A DNA stretch of 64,000 bases from Betaproteobacteria bacterium (GTDB taxonomy: Bacteria; Pseudomonadota; Gammaproteobacteria; Burkholderiales; Usitatibacteraceae), in the NCBI GenBank assembly GCA_016711875.1, contig JADJSD010000003.1, forward strand, positions 62,001-126,000, written 5' to 3'. A program made the position numbers and the translations under genes. Shown piece after piece: positions 1 through 8,010 of this stretch (the stretch's first letter is position 1; each line of letters opens with the position of its first letter). Under the pieces are notes generated by a model, which was given only the letters and a program-made list of their open reading frames with translations, ran no database searches and was not told the DNA's origin.

Positions 1-84
1 GGCCGCGGCGCCGAGGGCGCCGGCATGATGTACAACCTGAACGGTGCCTCGGGCGCGGCGGCCTTCCGCCGGACGGGGTCCTAG
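1..84 (+). CDS. C-terminal end of an unidentified protein (partial)
   Basis: An open frame runs from the window edge to a TAG at 82-84 and encodes the last 27 residues of a protein. The tail is rich in Gly and Ala and ends in RRTGS. It is too short to assign to a family. The downstream gene starts about 100 bases later on the same strand, so this gene precedes the large secreted protein but is not closely coupled to it. Confidence 0.45.
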   Translation, partial: GRGAEGAGMMYNLNGASGAAAFRRTGS

Positions 85-186
85 GGTCGCGCCTTTGCGG
101 CGCCAGCCCTGTGACGCGCTTCACAATCGATTCGAGACCGGGAAGCCACAATGGCTGATGGCGTTCCCGGCACTGGAGAGCAAATC

Positions 187-3144
187 ATGAGTCCTCAATC
201 CAAGTTCCGCCTCACGGCCCTCGCGGGCGCGCTCGCGCTCGTCCTTTCGGGCGAAGCGGCCGCGCAGACGACGCTCACCGTGAACAACAGCGCGGACGCC
301 TTCACGGCCGGGACGCTGCGGCAGGCGCTCAGCACCGTGACCAACGACTGCGGCTGCACCGGCGCGCCGTACACCATCAACTTCGCCTTCCCCGGGCTGA
401 CGACGATCCCGGTCAACTCGTCGCTGCCCACCGTGCCCTTCCCGCCGGCGTGCACGGTGTTCATCGACGGCTACAGCCAGCCCGGATCGGTGCCCAACAG
501 CGTCGCGACGATCCAGGGCGGCACCAATGCGCAGCCGCGGATCATCCTCGACGGCTCCTCGATGACCGGTGGCGTCGGCCTCACCCTCGACGGCACGAAT
601 TCGACGGTGAAGGGGCTCGTCTTCAAGAACTTCCCGAGCGCGGCACTGAGCCTGCGGGGCGCGAACTCCAGCGCGCTCGGCAATTTCTTCGGCGTGAACG
701 AGACGGCGTCGGGCTGCGCGTCGTCCCAGCCCAACATGGTGGGCGTCTACGTGGACTTCGGCTCGGCCGGCGCGGACGTCGGCGGGGCGAACCCGGCCGA
801 CCGCAACGTCTTCGGTTGCATGAGCAAGGGCATCGATGTCGTGGGCAACGACGCCAACATCTACGGCAACCTCATCGGCACCGGCGCGGGCGGCGCGGCC
901 CTGCCCAACGGCACCGGTGTCGCCGTCACCTCGAGCGGCTTCAGCCCGGGCGTGTTCGTCGGCGCTCCTTCGGGCGGTCTCGGCAACCTGATCGCGCGCA
1001 ACACGGGCGCCGGCGTGGCGGTCGGCTCCAACCGCAACTCCGTGTATGTCCAGGGCAACGACATCTTCCTCAACGGCGGCCTGGGCATCGACCTGGGAAA
1101 CAACGGCCCCACGCCCAACGTCGCGAGCCTCTTCCCCTCCGGGGCGCCCAACGGCGGACAGAACTACCCGCTCATCACCTACGTGCGCTACGACAGCGCC
1201 AATACCTCCGTCGATTTTTCGTTCAACGGCTTCGCCAACGGCTCGATCAGTGTGGATGTCCATGCCAACCCGCCGGGGCTCGGCCTGGACGAGGGGGCGC
1301 GATTCGTCGGATCCGGCGCCTTCCCGACGGACACCGCCGGCAACGCCAGCGGGACCGTCTTCCTGAGCGGAATCCAGGCCAGCCCCACACTCACGGCGAC
1401 CAGCAGTTCGGGCACTTCGGAATTCTCCCCGGGCGCCTCGCTGGACGTTTCACCGAAGAATCTCGCTTTCGTCGGGACGGTCGGCAATACCTCGGCGCCC
1501 CAGGTCGTCACCTACACGAACATCAGCACCTCGAGCAACATCACCATCGGCCCGCCGATCACCACAGGCGATTTCGCCGCCACCGCCTCCGGATGCGACG
1601 GGAGCACGTCGATTCCGCCCGGCGGAACCTGCACCGTGAGCGTCACGTTCACGCCGATCTTCCTGGGGAACAGCTTCGATTTCCTCGACATGCCCACGAG
1701 CGGCACGGGCGGCGGCCGCGGCATCGAGCTCGCCGGCCTCGCGCAGCCCAATCCGGTCGCCGCCGTCTCGCCACCCGGCCCGGTGAACTTCGGCTCGCAG
1801 GTGGTCGGCACGCCGGGCAGCCCGATCACGTTCACGCTCTCGAACTCGGGGGACTTCTACTACGACGTCGCGAGCGTGTCGGTCAACGGCGCGCAGGCCT
1901 CGAGCTTCACGATCGTGAACAACGGCTGCCTGAACGCGTCCGTCGGCACGAACCCTTCGCTCGCACCGCCTCCCGGCCCGCCTCGGGCGGCGGCCCTGCC
2001 GGCCGTCTCCACCTGCGATATCACGGTCGCGATGAATCCGGCGGTCGCCGGCAGTCTCGCGGCAACGCTCGACATCCAGACCAACGCGACCAACCCCGTG
2101 CTGCAAGTGGCCCTTTCCGGGACGGGCACCAGTGTCGTGGTTCCCCAGGGCACCGTCGTGGCGAGCAATCCCGGCCCGATCGATTTCGGACCGCGCCGCG
2201 TGGGAACCCAGTCGCCGACGCAGACGATCACGCTCACGAACGGGGGAATCGGCGGCTATACCGTCGCAAGTGCCACCGTCCGCGGCACCGGTTTCGTGAA
2301 GACCGGAGACTCGTGCACCGGCGTCCCGCTGGGCACGAGCGTGACTTCGTGCGCGATCACGCTCGCCTTCGCGCCGGCCTTCGAAGGCACGTACCGCACG
2401 AACCTCGAGATCCTTTCCAACGCCTCCAACCCGCAGGTGCTCGTGGAGCTTCGCGGCACCGGCACCCCGGCGCCGGTGGGCACGCTGGCGGCGGCGCCTT
2501 CCTTCGTTTCCTTCGGCGTCCAGGCGCTGGGAATCACGACCAACCCGCAGACCGTCGAGGTCACCAATACCGGCACCTTGCCCGTGGCGGTGAGCGGCGT
2601 GCGAGTCACGGGCGACTTCGCCCAGACCAACGATTGCCGGGCGCTCGATTCGGGGCAGAGCTGCCGGGCCTTCGTCACCTTCAGCCCGACAGCCGAGGGC
2701 GATCGGAACGGCAGCCTCATCGTGGACAGCGATGCATCCAACCGGCAACTGGTCGTTTCGTTGCAGGGCACCGGATCACCGGCGCCGATTCCGGCCATCG
2801 ACTTGAACCCGAGCGCCATCTCCTTCGGCACCTCGCTCATGGGTTCCGGTGGTGGCGGAACGGCGGTCACCCTGCGCAACTCGGGCGGTGCCAACCTGGC
2901 TCTTGGCCGCATCTACACGATCGGCGACTTCCGCGTGTCCCACAGTTGCCCCACCAACCTGCCGCCTGGGGCCAGCTGCGTGGCGACCGTTTCCTTCACG
3001 CCCAGCATCACCGGTTCGCGCACGGGCAAGCTGGTGGTCGAGAGCAACGCCCCCGCCGGAAACAAGGAGGCTTCCCTTTCCGGCACGGGCTGCCGCAACT
3101 TCGGATTGGGCACTTCGCGCCTCGCGGCGCCGATCTGCAAGTAG
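187..3144 (+). CDS. Secreted choice-of-anchor-D (ASH-like) repeat protein
   Basis: A 985-residue exported protein. An N-terminal signal peptide with a hydrophobic stretch ends near GEAAAQ. The ATG at 187 is preferred over the in-frame ATG at 151 because GGAGAG lies 7 bases before it and the signal peptide follows directly. The first third (to about residue 415) is Gly/Asn-rich and resembles a right-handed beta-helix. After it come about five immunoglobulin-like repeats of 90-110 residues, each opening with a variant of NFGSQVVG and closing near SGTG. This is the pattern of choice-of-anchor-D or ASPM-SPD-2-Hydin domains. Each repeat has a Cys pair, as in CDGSTSIPPGGTC. There is no LPXTG, PEP-CTERM or transmembrane anchor at the C-terminus, so the protein is probably released or held non-covalently. 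Its ligand is unknown; adhesion or matrix binding is inference. Confidence 0.8.
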   Translation: MSPQSKFRLTALAGALALVLSGEAAAQTTLTVNNSADAFTAGTLRQALSTVTNDCGCTGAPYTINFAFPGLTTIPVNSSLPTVPFPPACTVFIDGYSQPGSVPNSVATIQGGTNAQPRIILDGSSMTGGVGLTLDGTNSTVKGLVFKNFPSAALSLRGANSSALGNFFGVNETASGCASSQPNMVGVYVDFGSAGADVGGANPADRNVFGCMSKGIDVVGNDANIYGNLIGTGAGGAALPNGTGVAVTSSGFSPGVFVGAPSGGLGNLIARNTGAGVAVGSNRNSVYVQGNDIFLNGGLGIDLGNNGPTPNVASLFPSGAPNGGQNYPLITYVRYDSANTSVDFSFNGFANGSISVDVHANPPGLGLDEGARFVGSGAFPTDTAGNASGTVFLSGIQASPTLTATSSSGTSEFSPGASLDVSPKNLAFVGTVGNTSAPQVVTYTNISTSSNITIGPPITTGDFAATASGCDGSTSIPPGGTCTVSVTFTPIFLGNSFDFLDMPTSGTGGGRGIELAGLAQPNPVAAVSPPGPVNFGSQVVGTPGSPITFTLSNSGDFYYDVASVSVNGAQASSFTIVNNGCLNASVGTNPSLAPPPGPPRAAALPAVSTCDITVAMNPAVAGSLAATLDIQTNATNPVLQVALSGTGTSVVVPQGTVVASNPGPIDFGPRRVGTQSPTQTITLTNGGIGGYTVASATVRGTGFVKTGDSCTGVPLGTSVTSCAITLAFAPAFEGTYRTNLEILSNASNPQVLVELRGTGTPAPVGTLAAAPSFVSFGVQALGITTNPQTVEVTNTGTLPVAVSGVRVTGDFAQTNDCRALDSGQSCRAFVTFSPTAEGDRNGSLIVDSDASNRQLVVSLQGTGSPAPIPAIDLNPSAISFGTSLMGSGGGGTAVTLRNSGGANLALGRIYTIGDFRVSHSCPTNLPPGASCVATVSFTPSITGSRTGKLVVESNAPAGNKEASLSGTGCRNFGLGTSRLAAPICK

Positions 3145-3164
3145 TCCGGCAACGCGGCGATCGA

Positions 3165-3198
3165 CGGGCCCGCTTCCCTCGAGGGGCGGGCCCGTTTT
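3165..3198 (+). terminator. Rho-independent terminator
   Basis: Perfect 9-base arms (CGGGCCCGC at 3165-3173 and its complement at 3186-3194) enclose a 12-base loop and are followed by four T. It lies 20 bases after the stop of the secreted repeat protein and isolates it from the Liv cluster downstream. Confidence 0.85.
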
Positions 3199-3213
3199 CC
3201 GTTCCAGCTCGCC

Positions 3214-3242
3214 TTGCGACGGGCTTGCCCGGTGGGTTAGCA
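3214..3242 (+). promoter_or_regulatory. Possible sigma-70 promoter for the first Liv cluster
   Basis: TTGCGA (3214-3219) and TTAGCA (3237-3242) are separated by 17 bases. They sit between the terminator and the ATG at 3302. The -10 match is only moderate, so this is a suggestion. Confidence 0.35.
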
Positions 3243-3301
3243 TCCGAAGGTTTTCCGGCAGGCCCGGAAGGGCCGTTCCCGCCAAGGCTTCCCACCGCCC
3301 C

Positions 3302-4066
3302 ATGACCGACGACATCATTCTCGAAACCCGCGGGCTCACCAAGGAGTTCAAGGGCTTCATCGCCGTCGATCGCGTGGATCTCAAGATCCGGCGCGGAACC
3401 ATTCATGCGCTCATCGGACCCAACGGTGCCGGCAAGACGACGACGTTCAACCTGCTCACCAAGTTCCTGCCGGCGACCTCCGGCACGATCCTCTTCAACG
3501 GCCACGACATCACGCGCGAGAACGCCGCGGACGTCGCGCGCCGCGGCATCATCCGGTCCTTCCAGATCTCGGCCGTCTTCCCGAACCTCACGGTGCTCGA
3601 GAACGTGCGCATCGCCCTGCAAAGGAGCCTGGGCACGAGCTTCCACTTCTGGAAGAGCGAGTCGAGCCTCGACACCCTGAACGACCGTGCCCTGGCGCTC
3701 CTGGAGCGGGTGGACCTGCGCCGATTCGCGCAGACCCATGCCGGCGAGCTCGCCTACGGCCGCAAGCGCACCCTGGAGATCGCGACCACCCTCGCCATGG
3801 AGCCGGAGCTGATGCTCCTGGACGAACCCACCTCGGGCATGGGCCACGAGGACGTGGACCTCGTGAAGAACCTCATCAAGGACGTCGCCAAGGGGCGCAC
3901 GGTGCTCATGGTCGAGCACAACATGGGGGTCGTCTCGGGCATCTGCGACACCATCACGGTGCTGCAGCGCGGGGCCGTGCTCACCGAGGGTCCCTATGCC
4001 GCGGTCTCGACGAACCCGCAGGTGATCGAGGCCTACATGGGCACGGCGGAGGCGGCGCATGGCTGA
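3302..4066 (+). CDS. livG: Branched-chain-type ABC transporter ATPase (LivG-like)
   Basis: A 254-residue cytoplasmic ATPase that would power import through the LivH/LivM channel encoded downstream. The Walker A GPNGAGKTT lies near residue 38, the family-typical RSFQISAVFPNLTVLENV follows, and Walker B is LMLLDEPTSG. The ABC signature is the divergent LAYGRKRTLEIA seen in LivG proteins. It is the first gene of a livG-livF-livK-livH-livM-ligase run and its last 8 bases overlap livF. The length is normal for LivG. The cargo is unknown: this family carries leucine, isoleucine and valine, but also urea, amides and aromatic acids. Confidence 0.88.
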   Translation: MTDDIILETRGLTKEFKGFIAVDRVDLKIRRGTIHALIGPNGAGKTTTFNLLTKFLPATSGTILFNGHDITRENAADVARRGIIRSFQISAVFPNLTVLENVRIALQRSLGTSFHFWKSESSLDTLNDRALALLERVDLRRFAQTHAGELAYGRKRTLEIATTLAMEPELMLLDEPTSGMGHEDVDLVKNLIKDVAKGRTVLMVEHNMGVVSGICDTITVLQRGAVLTEGPYAAVSTNPQVIEAYMGTAEAAHG

Positions 4067-4766
4067 AGACGTGCTGGCCATCGAGAACCTGCACGCGTGG
4101 TACGGCGAGTCGCACATCCTGCACGGCGTGAGCCTCGAGGTGAGGAAGGGCGAGGTGGTGACGCTGCTGGGCCGCAACGGCTCGGGTCGCACGACCACGC
4201 TCAAGAGCATCCTGGGCCTCGTGGGCCGCCGCCAGGGATCCATCGTCATCGAGGGCAAGGAGACGGTTTCGTGGCCCACGCACCGGATCGCGCACCTGGG
4301 CCTGGGCTACTGCCCCGAGGAGCGCGCCATCTTCTCGAGCCTGTCGGTGGAGGAGAACCTCACGCTGCCGCCGAAGATAGGCGAGGGCGGCATGAGCGTG
4401 GACGAGATCTACGAGATGTTCCCCAACCTGCGGGAGCGCCGCAAGACCGCGCAGGGCACCAAGCTTTCGGGCGGCGAGCAGCAGATGCTCGCCATGGCGC
4501 GCATCCTGCGAACCGGCGCGCACCTGCTCCTGCTCGACGAGATCACCGAGGGCCTCGCGCCGGTGATCGTGCAGGCGCTCGGGCGCGTCATCGTGAAACT
4601 CAAGGAACGCGGCTTCACCATCGTTCTGGTCGAGCAGAACTTCCGCTTCGCCGCTCCCCTCGCCGACCGGTTCTACGTGATGGAGCACGGCAAGATCGCG
4701 GAGAGCTTCTCCGCGCACGAACTCGAATCGAAGACGAAGATGCTTCGCGAGTACCTGGGTGTGTAG
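4059..4766 (+). CDS. livF: Branched-chain-type ABC transporter ATPase (LivF-like), Arg in Walker A
   Basis: A 235-residue second ATPase of the importer, translationally coupled to livG by an 8-base overlap. The signature LSGGEQQMLAMARIL and Walker B HLLLLDEITEGLAP are clear. The Walker A reads GRNGSGRTTT at residues 38-47, so the normally invariant Lys is Arg44 (codon 4188-4190). The motif is otherwise intact and the reading frame is clean. Lys-to-Arg usually cripples ATP hydrolysis. However, I recall related LivF paralogues in Burkholderiales and Rhizobiales with the same change, so it may be a subfamily trait in which LivG does most of the work. That recollection was not checked here. Confidence 0.87.
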   Translation: MAEDVLAIENLHAWYGESHILHGVSLEVRKGEVVTLLGRNGSGRTTTLKSILGLVGRRQGSIVIEGKETVSWPTHRIAHLGLGYCPEERAIFSSLSVEENLTLPPKIGEGGMSVDEIYEMFPNLRERRKTAQGTKLSGGEQQMLAMARILRTGAHLLLLDEITEGLAPVIVQALGRVIVKLKERGFTIVLVEQNFRFAAPLADRFYVMEHGKIAESFSAHELESKTKMLREYLGV

Positions 4767-4794
4767 TCCAACGACAGCAAGAGGAGATCCAACC

Positions 4795-6009
4795 ATGAAG
4801 TTCCAGCGCAAACTGCTCGCCGCCGCCGTGATGGCACTTTCGGCCGGCGCCGTCCATGCCCAGATTTCGGGCAATGTCATCAAGATCGGCGTCCTGAACG
4901 ACCAGTCGAGCCTTTACGCCGACCTGGGGGGCCAGGGTTCCGTCAACGCCGTGAAGCTCGCCATCGAGGACTTCAAGGCCAAGGAGAAGGGGCTCACCGT
5001 CGAGGTGATCTTCGCCGACCACCAGAACAAGCCCGACGTCGGCTCGCAGATCGCCCGCAAGTGGATCGACTCCGAGGGCGTGGACATGATCATCGACACG
5101 CCCAATTCCGGCGTGGCGCTGGCCGTGAGCGAGGTGGTGAGGGAGAAGGGCAAGGTCTTCATCAATTCCGGGGCGGCGAGCTCCGATCTCACCGGGCCGA
5201 AGTGCACGCCCAACACCGTGCACTGGACGTACGACACGTGGATGCTCGCGAACGGCACGGGCAACGCGATCGTGAAGACCGGCGGCGATTCGTGGTTCTT
5301 CCTCACGGCGGACTACGCCTTCGGCCATGCGCTCGAGCGCGACACCGAAGCCGTGGTCCTCAAGTCCGGCGGCAAGGTGGTCGGCAAGGTGCGCCACCCG
5401 CTCAACACGCAGGACTTCTCGTCCTTCCTGCTGCAGGCCCAGGCCTCCAAGGCCAAGATCATCGGCCTGGCGAACGCCGGCGGCGACACCATCAATTCGA
5501 TCAAGCAGGCCTCCGAGTTCGGCATCGTGAAGGGCGGGCAGAACCTGGCCGGCCTCCTGGTCTTCCTTACCGACGTCCACGGCCTGGGCCTCGACAAGGC
5601 GCAGGGCCTCATCCTCACTTCCACGTACTACTGGGACCTCAACGACCAGACGCGCGCCTTCAACAAGCGCTTCGCGGCCGTGAACGGCGGCAAGTACTCG
5701 ACGATGGTGCATGCGGGCGTCTATGCCGGCACGACGCACTACCTGAAGGCCATCGCGGCGCTCAAGAGCGACGACGGCACGAAGGTCGTGGCCAAGATGA
5801 AGGAAATGCCGACGGACGACCCGCTCTTCGGCAAGGGCACGATCCGGGCGGACGGCCGCAAGATCCACCCGGCCTACCTGATGGAGGTGAAGAAGCCTTC
5901 GGAGTCGAAGGGGCCGTACGATTACTACAAGGTCCGGGCAACGATCCCGGCCGAGCAGGCGTTCCGGCCGCTCGCCGACGGGAATTGCCCGCTCGTCGCA
6001 AAGAAGTAG
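4795..6009 (+). CDS. livK: Periplasmic substrate-binding protein of Liv-type ABC transporter
   Basis: A 404-residue type I periplasmic binding protein. The signal peptide (MKFQRKLLAAAVMALSAGAV, then HAQ) ends at about residue 22. The mature part begins ISGNVIKIGVLNDQSSLYAD, the usual opening strand and ligand loop of this family. GAGGAG about 8 bases upstream fixes the ATG at 4795. It sits between the two ATPases and the two permeases of the same cluster and delivers the ligand to them. The length fits binding proteins of the amide, urea or aromatic-acid groups as well as branched-chain amino acids. The co-transcribed acyl-CoA ligase argues for a carboxylic acid ligand. Confidence 0.87.
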   Translation: MKFQRKLLAAAVMALSAGAVHAQISGNVIKIGVLNDQSSLYADLGGQGSVNAVKLAIEDFKAKEKGLTVEVIFADHQNKPDVGSQIARKWIDSEGVDMIIDTPNSGVALAVSEVVREKGKVFINSGAASSDLTGPKCTPNTVHWTYDTWMLANGTGNAIVKTGGDSWFFLTADYAFGHALERDTEAVVLKSGGKVVGKVRHPLNTQDFSSFLLQAQASKAKIIGLANAGGDTINSIKQASEFGIVKGGQNLAGLLVFLTDVHGLGLDKAQGLILTSTYYWDLNDQTRAFNKRFAAVNGGKYSTMVHAGVYAGTTHYLKAIAALKSDDGTKVVAKMKEMPTDDPLFGKGTIRADGRKIHPAYLMEVKKPSESKGPYDYYKVRATIPAEQAFRPLADGNCPLVAKK

Positions 6010-6102
6010 TCGTCAATTCCCGGTGAAGTCCATCGGGAACCGTGATCGAGCGGACGCCCTCCGGGGCGCCGCTCATCATGTGCAGGCATCCACGGAACCG
6101 AC

Positions 6103-6987
6103 ATGACCGAGATTTTTGGCGTACCGACCCAGGCACTCTTCGGGCAATTGTTGATCGGGTTGATCAACGGGTCGTTCTACGCCTTGCTGTCGCTGGGGCT
6201 CGCGGTCATCTTCGGGCTGCTCAACATCATCAATTTCTCCCACGGCGCCCAGTACATGATGGGCGCCTTCGCGGCGTACTTCCTGCTGAACAAGCTGGGC
6301 CTGAACTACTGGTGGGCGCTCGTGCTCGCGCCGCTCACGGTCGGGGCGTCCGGGATGCTCGTCGAGCGCCTGATGCTCTCGCGGCTCTACAAGCTCGACC
6401 ACCTCTACGGGCTCCTGCTCACCTTCGGGCTCGCGCTCATCATCCAGGGCATCTTCCGGCACGAGTTCGGCTCCGCCGGCCTGCCGTATTCCATGCCGGA
6501 GCAGCTCACAGGGGGCATGAACCTGGGATTCATGTTCCTGCCGAAGTACCGCGGCTGGGTGATCGTCGCCTCGCTCGCCGTGTGCGTCGCCACGTGGTTC
6601 GTGATCGAGCGAACCAAGCTGGGCGCGTACCTGCGCGCGGCGACCGAGAACCCGACCATCGTGCAGGCGTTCGGCGTCAACGTGCCGCGCATGATCACGC
6701 TCACCTATGGTTTCGGGGTGGGGCTCGCGGGCCTCGCGGGCGTCATGGCGGCCCCGATCTACCAGGTGAACCCGCTCATGGGCGCGGACACCATCATCGT
6801 CGTGTTCGCGGTCGTCGTGATCGGCGGCATGGGTTCCATCATGGGCGCGATCGTGACCGGTTTCGGCCTGGGCCTCGTCGAGGGCCTCACGAAGGTGTTC
6901 TATCCCGAGGCCTCGAACACCGTGATCTTCGTGATCATGGCGCTCGTCCTCATGGTGAGGCCGCAGGGCCTCTTCGGGAGCCGCTAG
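6103..6987 (+). CDS. livH: Liv-type ABC transporter permease (LivH-like)
   Basis: A 294-residue inner-membrane permease with about eight hydrophobic segments. It carries the family marks GLAVIFGLLNIINFSHGAQY near residue 35 and VVVIGGMGSIMGAIVTG near residue 240, the latter being the coupling region that contacts the ATPases. A 93-base gap separates it from livK. The livM start follows two bases after its stop. The length is typical. Confidence 0.88.
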   Translation: MTEIFGVPTQALFGQLLIGLINGSFYALLSLGLAVIFGLLNIINFSHGAQYMMGAFAAYFLLNKLGLNYWWALVLAPLTVGASGMLVERLMLSRLYKLDHLYGLLLTFGLALIIQGIFRHEFGSAGLPYSMPEQLTGGMNLGFMFLPKYRGWVIVASLAVCVATWFVIERTKLGAYLRAATENPTIVQAFGVNVPRMITLTYGFGVGLAGLAGVMAAPIYQVNPLMGADTIIVVFAVVVIGGMGSIMGAIVTGFGLGLVEGLTKVFYPEASNTVIFVIMALVLMVRPQGLFGSR

Positions 6988-6989
6988 CC

Positions 6990-7970
6990 ATGGCTGCCCC
7001 CGACCAGTACCAGCCTCACGCTTCCCGCGACGACGCGGCGGAGGCGCGCTACCACCGGCGGGCGTTCCTGGTGATGATGGTGCTCTTCATCGGGGCGCCC
7101 TTCGTGGTCTACCCGGTCTTCGTGATGAAGGCGCTGTGCTTCGCGCTCTTCGCCTGCGCGTTCAACCTGCTGCTGGGCTTCGGCGGGCTGCTTTCCTTCG
7201 GGCACGCCATGTTCCTGGGCATGGCCGGCTACGCCGCGGCCCACGCGGCCAAGGTGTGGGGCCTGCCGCCGGAGCTCGCGATCCTCGCGGGCTCCGCCGC
7301 CTCGACGGTCCTGGGCGTCGTGGTCGGGCTTCTCGCCATCCGGCGCCAGGGCATCTACTTCGCGATGATCACGCTCGCCCTGGCGCAGATGGTGTTCTTC
7401 TTCTGCCTGCAGGCGCCGTTCACCGGCGGCGAGGACGGCATCCAGTCCGTGCCGCGGGGCCGTTTCCTGGGCTTCCTGGACCTGTCGAACACGATGGTCC
7501 TCTACTACGTCGTGCTCGCGATCTTCACGGCCGGGTTCCTCCTCATCTACCGCATCATCCACTCCCCCTTCGGGCAGGTGCTCAAGGCCATCCGCGAGAA
7601 CGAGCCGCGCGCCATCTCGCTCGGGTACCGCACCGAGCGCTACAAGCTCGCCGCCTTCGTGCTCTCCGCCGGCCTCGCGGGCCTCGCGGGCGCCACCAAG
7701 GCACTCGTGTTCCAGCTCGCCTCGCTCACGGACGTGCACTGGTCCATGTCGGGCGAGGTGGTGCTCATGACGCTGCTGGGCGGCATGGGCACGATCTTCG
7801 GCCCCGTGGTCGGCGCGTTCGCCATCATCACGATGGAAAACTACCTCGCGGAGCTGGGCTCGTGGTTCACGATCACGCAAGGCGCCATCTTCGTGGTCTG
7901 CGTGCTCGCGTTCCGCCGGGGCATCATCGGCGAACTCGAGGCGTGGCTTCGCAAGCGCCGCGGCGGCTGA
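6990..7970 (+). CDS. livM: Liv-type ABC transporter permease (LivM-like)
   Basis: A 326-residue partner permease of LivH. The N-terminus is a short charged tail before the first membrane segment. The marks are FNLLLGFGGLLSFGHAMFLG near residue 56, the EAA-like coupling segment around AIRENEPRAISLGYRTERYK, and LLGGMGTIFGPVVGAF near residue 262. The ATG at 6990 lies 2 bases past the livH stop, so translation is probably coupled. The C-terminus ends in basic residues (RKRRGG). Confidence 0.88.
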   Translation: MAAPDQYQPHASRDDAAEARYHRRAFLVMMVLFIGAPFVVYPVFVMKALCFALFACAFNLLLGFGGLLSFGHAMFLGMAGYAAAHAAKVWGLPPELAILAGSAASTVLGVVVGLLAIRRQGIYFAMITLALAQMVFFFCLQAPFTGGEDGIQSVPRGRFLGFLDLSNTMVLYYVVLAIFTAGFLLIYRIIHSPFGQVLKAIRENEPRAISLGYRTERYKLAAFVLSAGLAGLAGATKALVFQLASLTDVHWSMSGEVVLMTLLGGMGTIFGPVVGAFAIITMENYLAELGSWFTITQGAIFVVCVLAFRRGIIGELEAWLRKRRGG

Positions 7971-8010
7971 CGACGGCGATGCCCGCACGCCGGGCCGGCG
8001 CCGTTTCGCG

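Noticed and set aside
121..1263. A 380-codon minus-strand frame over the secreted protein gene
   Set aside because: Val/Ala/Arg/Glu-rich shadow of the plus-strand gene; no ribosome site and no recognisable motif.
6010..6102. A possible terminator or promoter in the livK-livH gap
   Set aside because: Only short GC-rich complementarity (GCCCTCCGGGGCGCC) is visible, with no T run and no recognisable -10/-35 pair.
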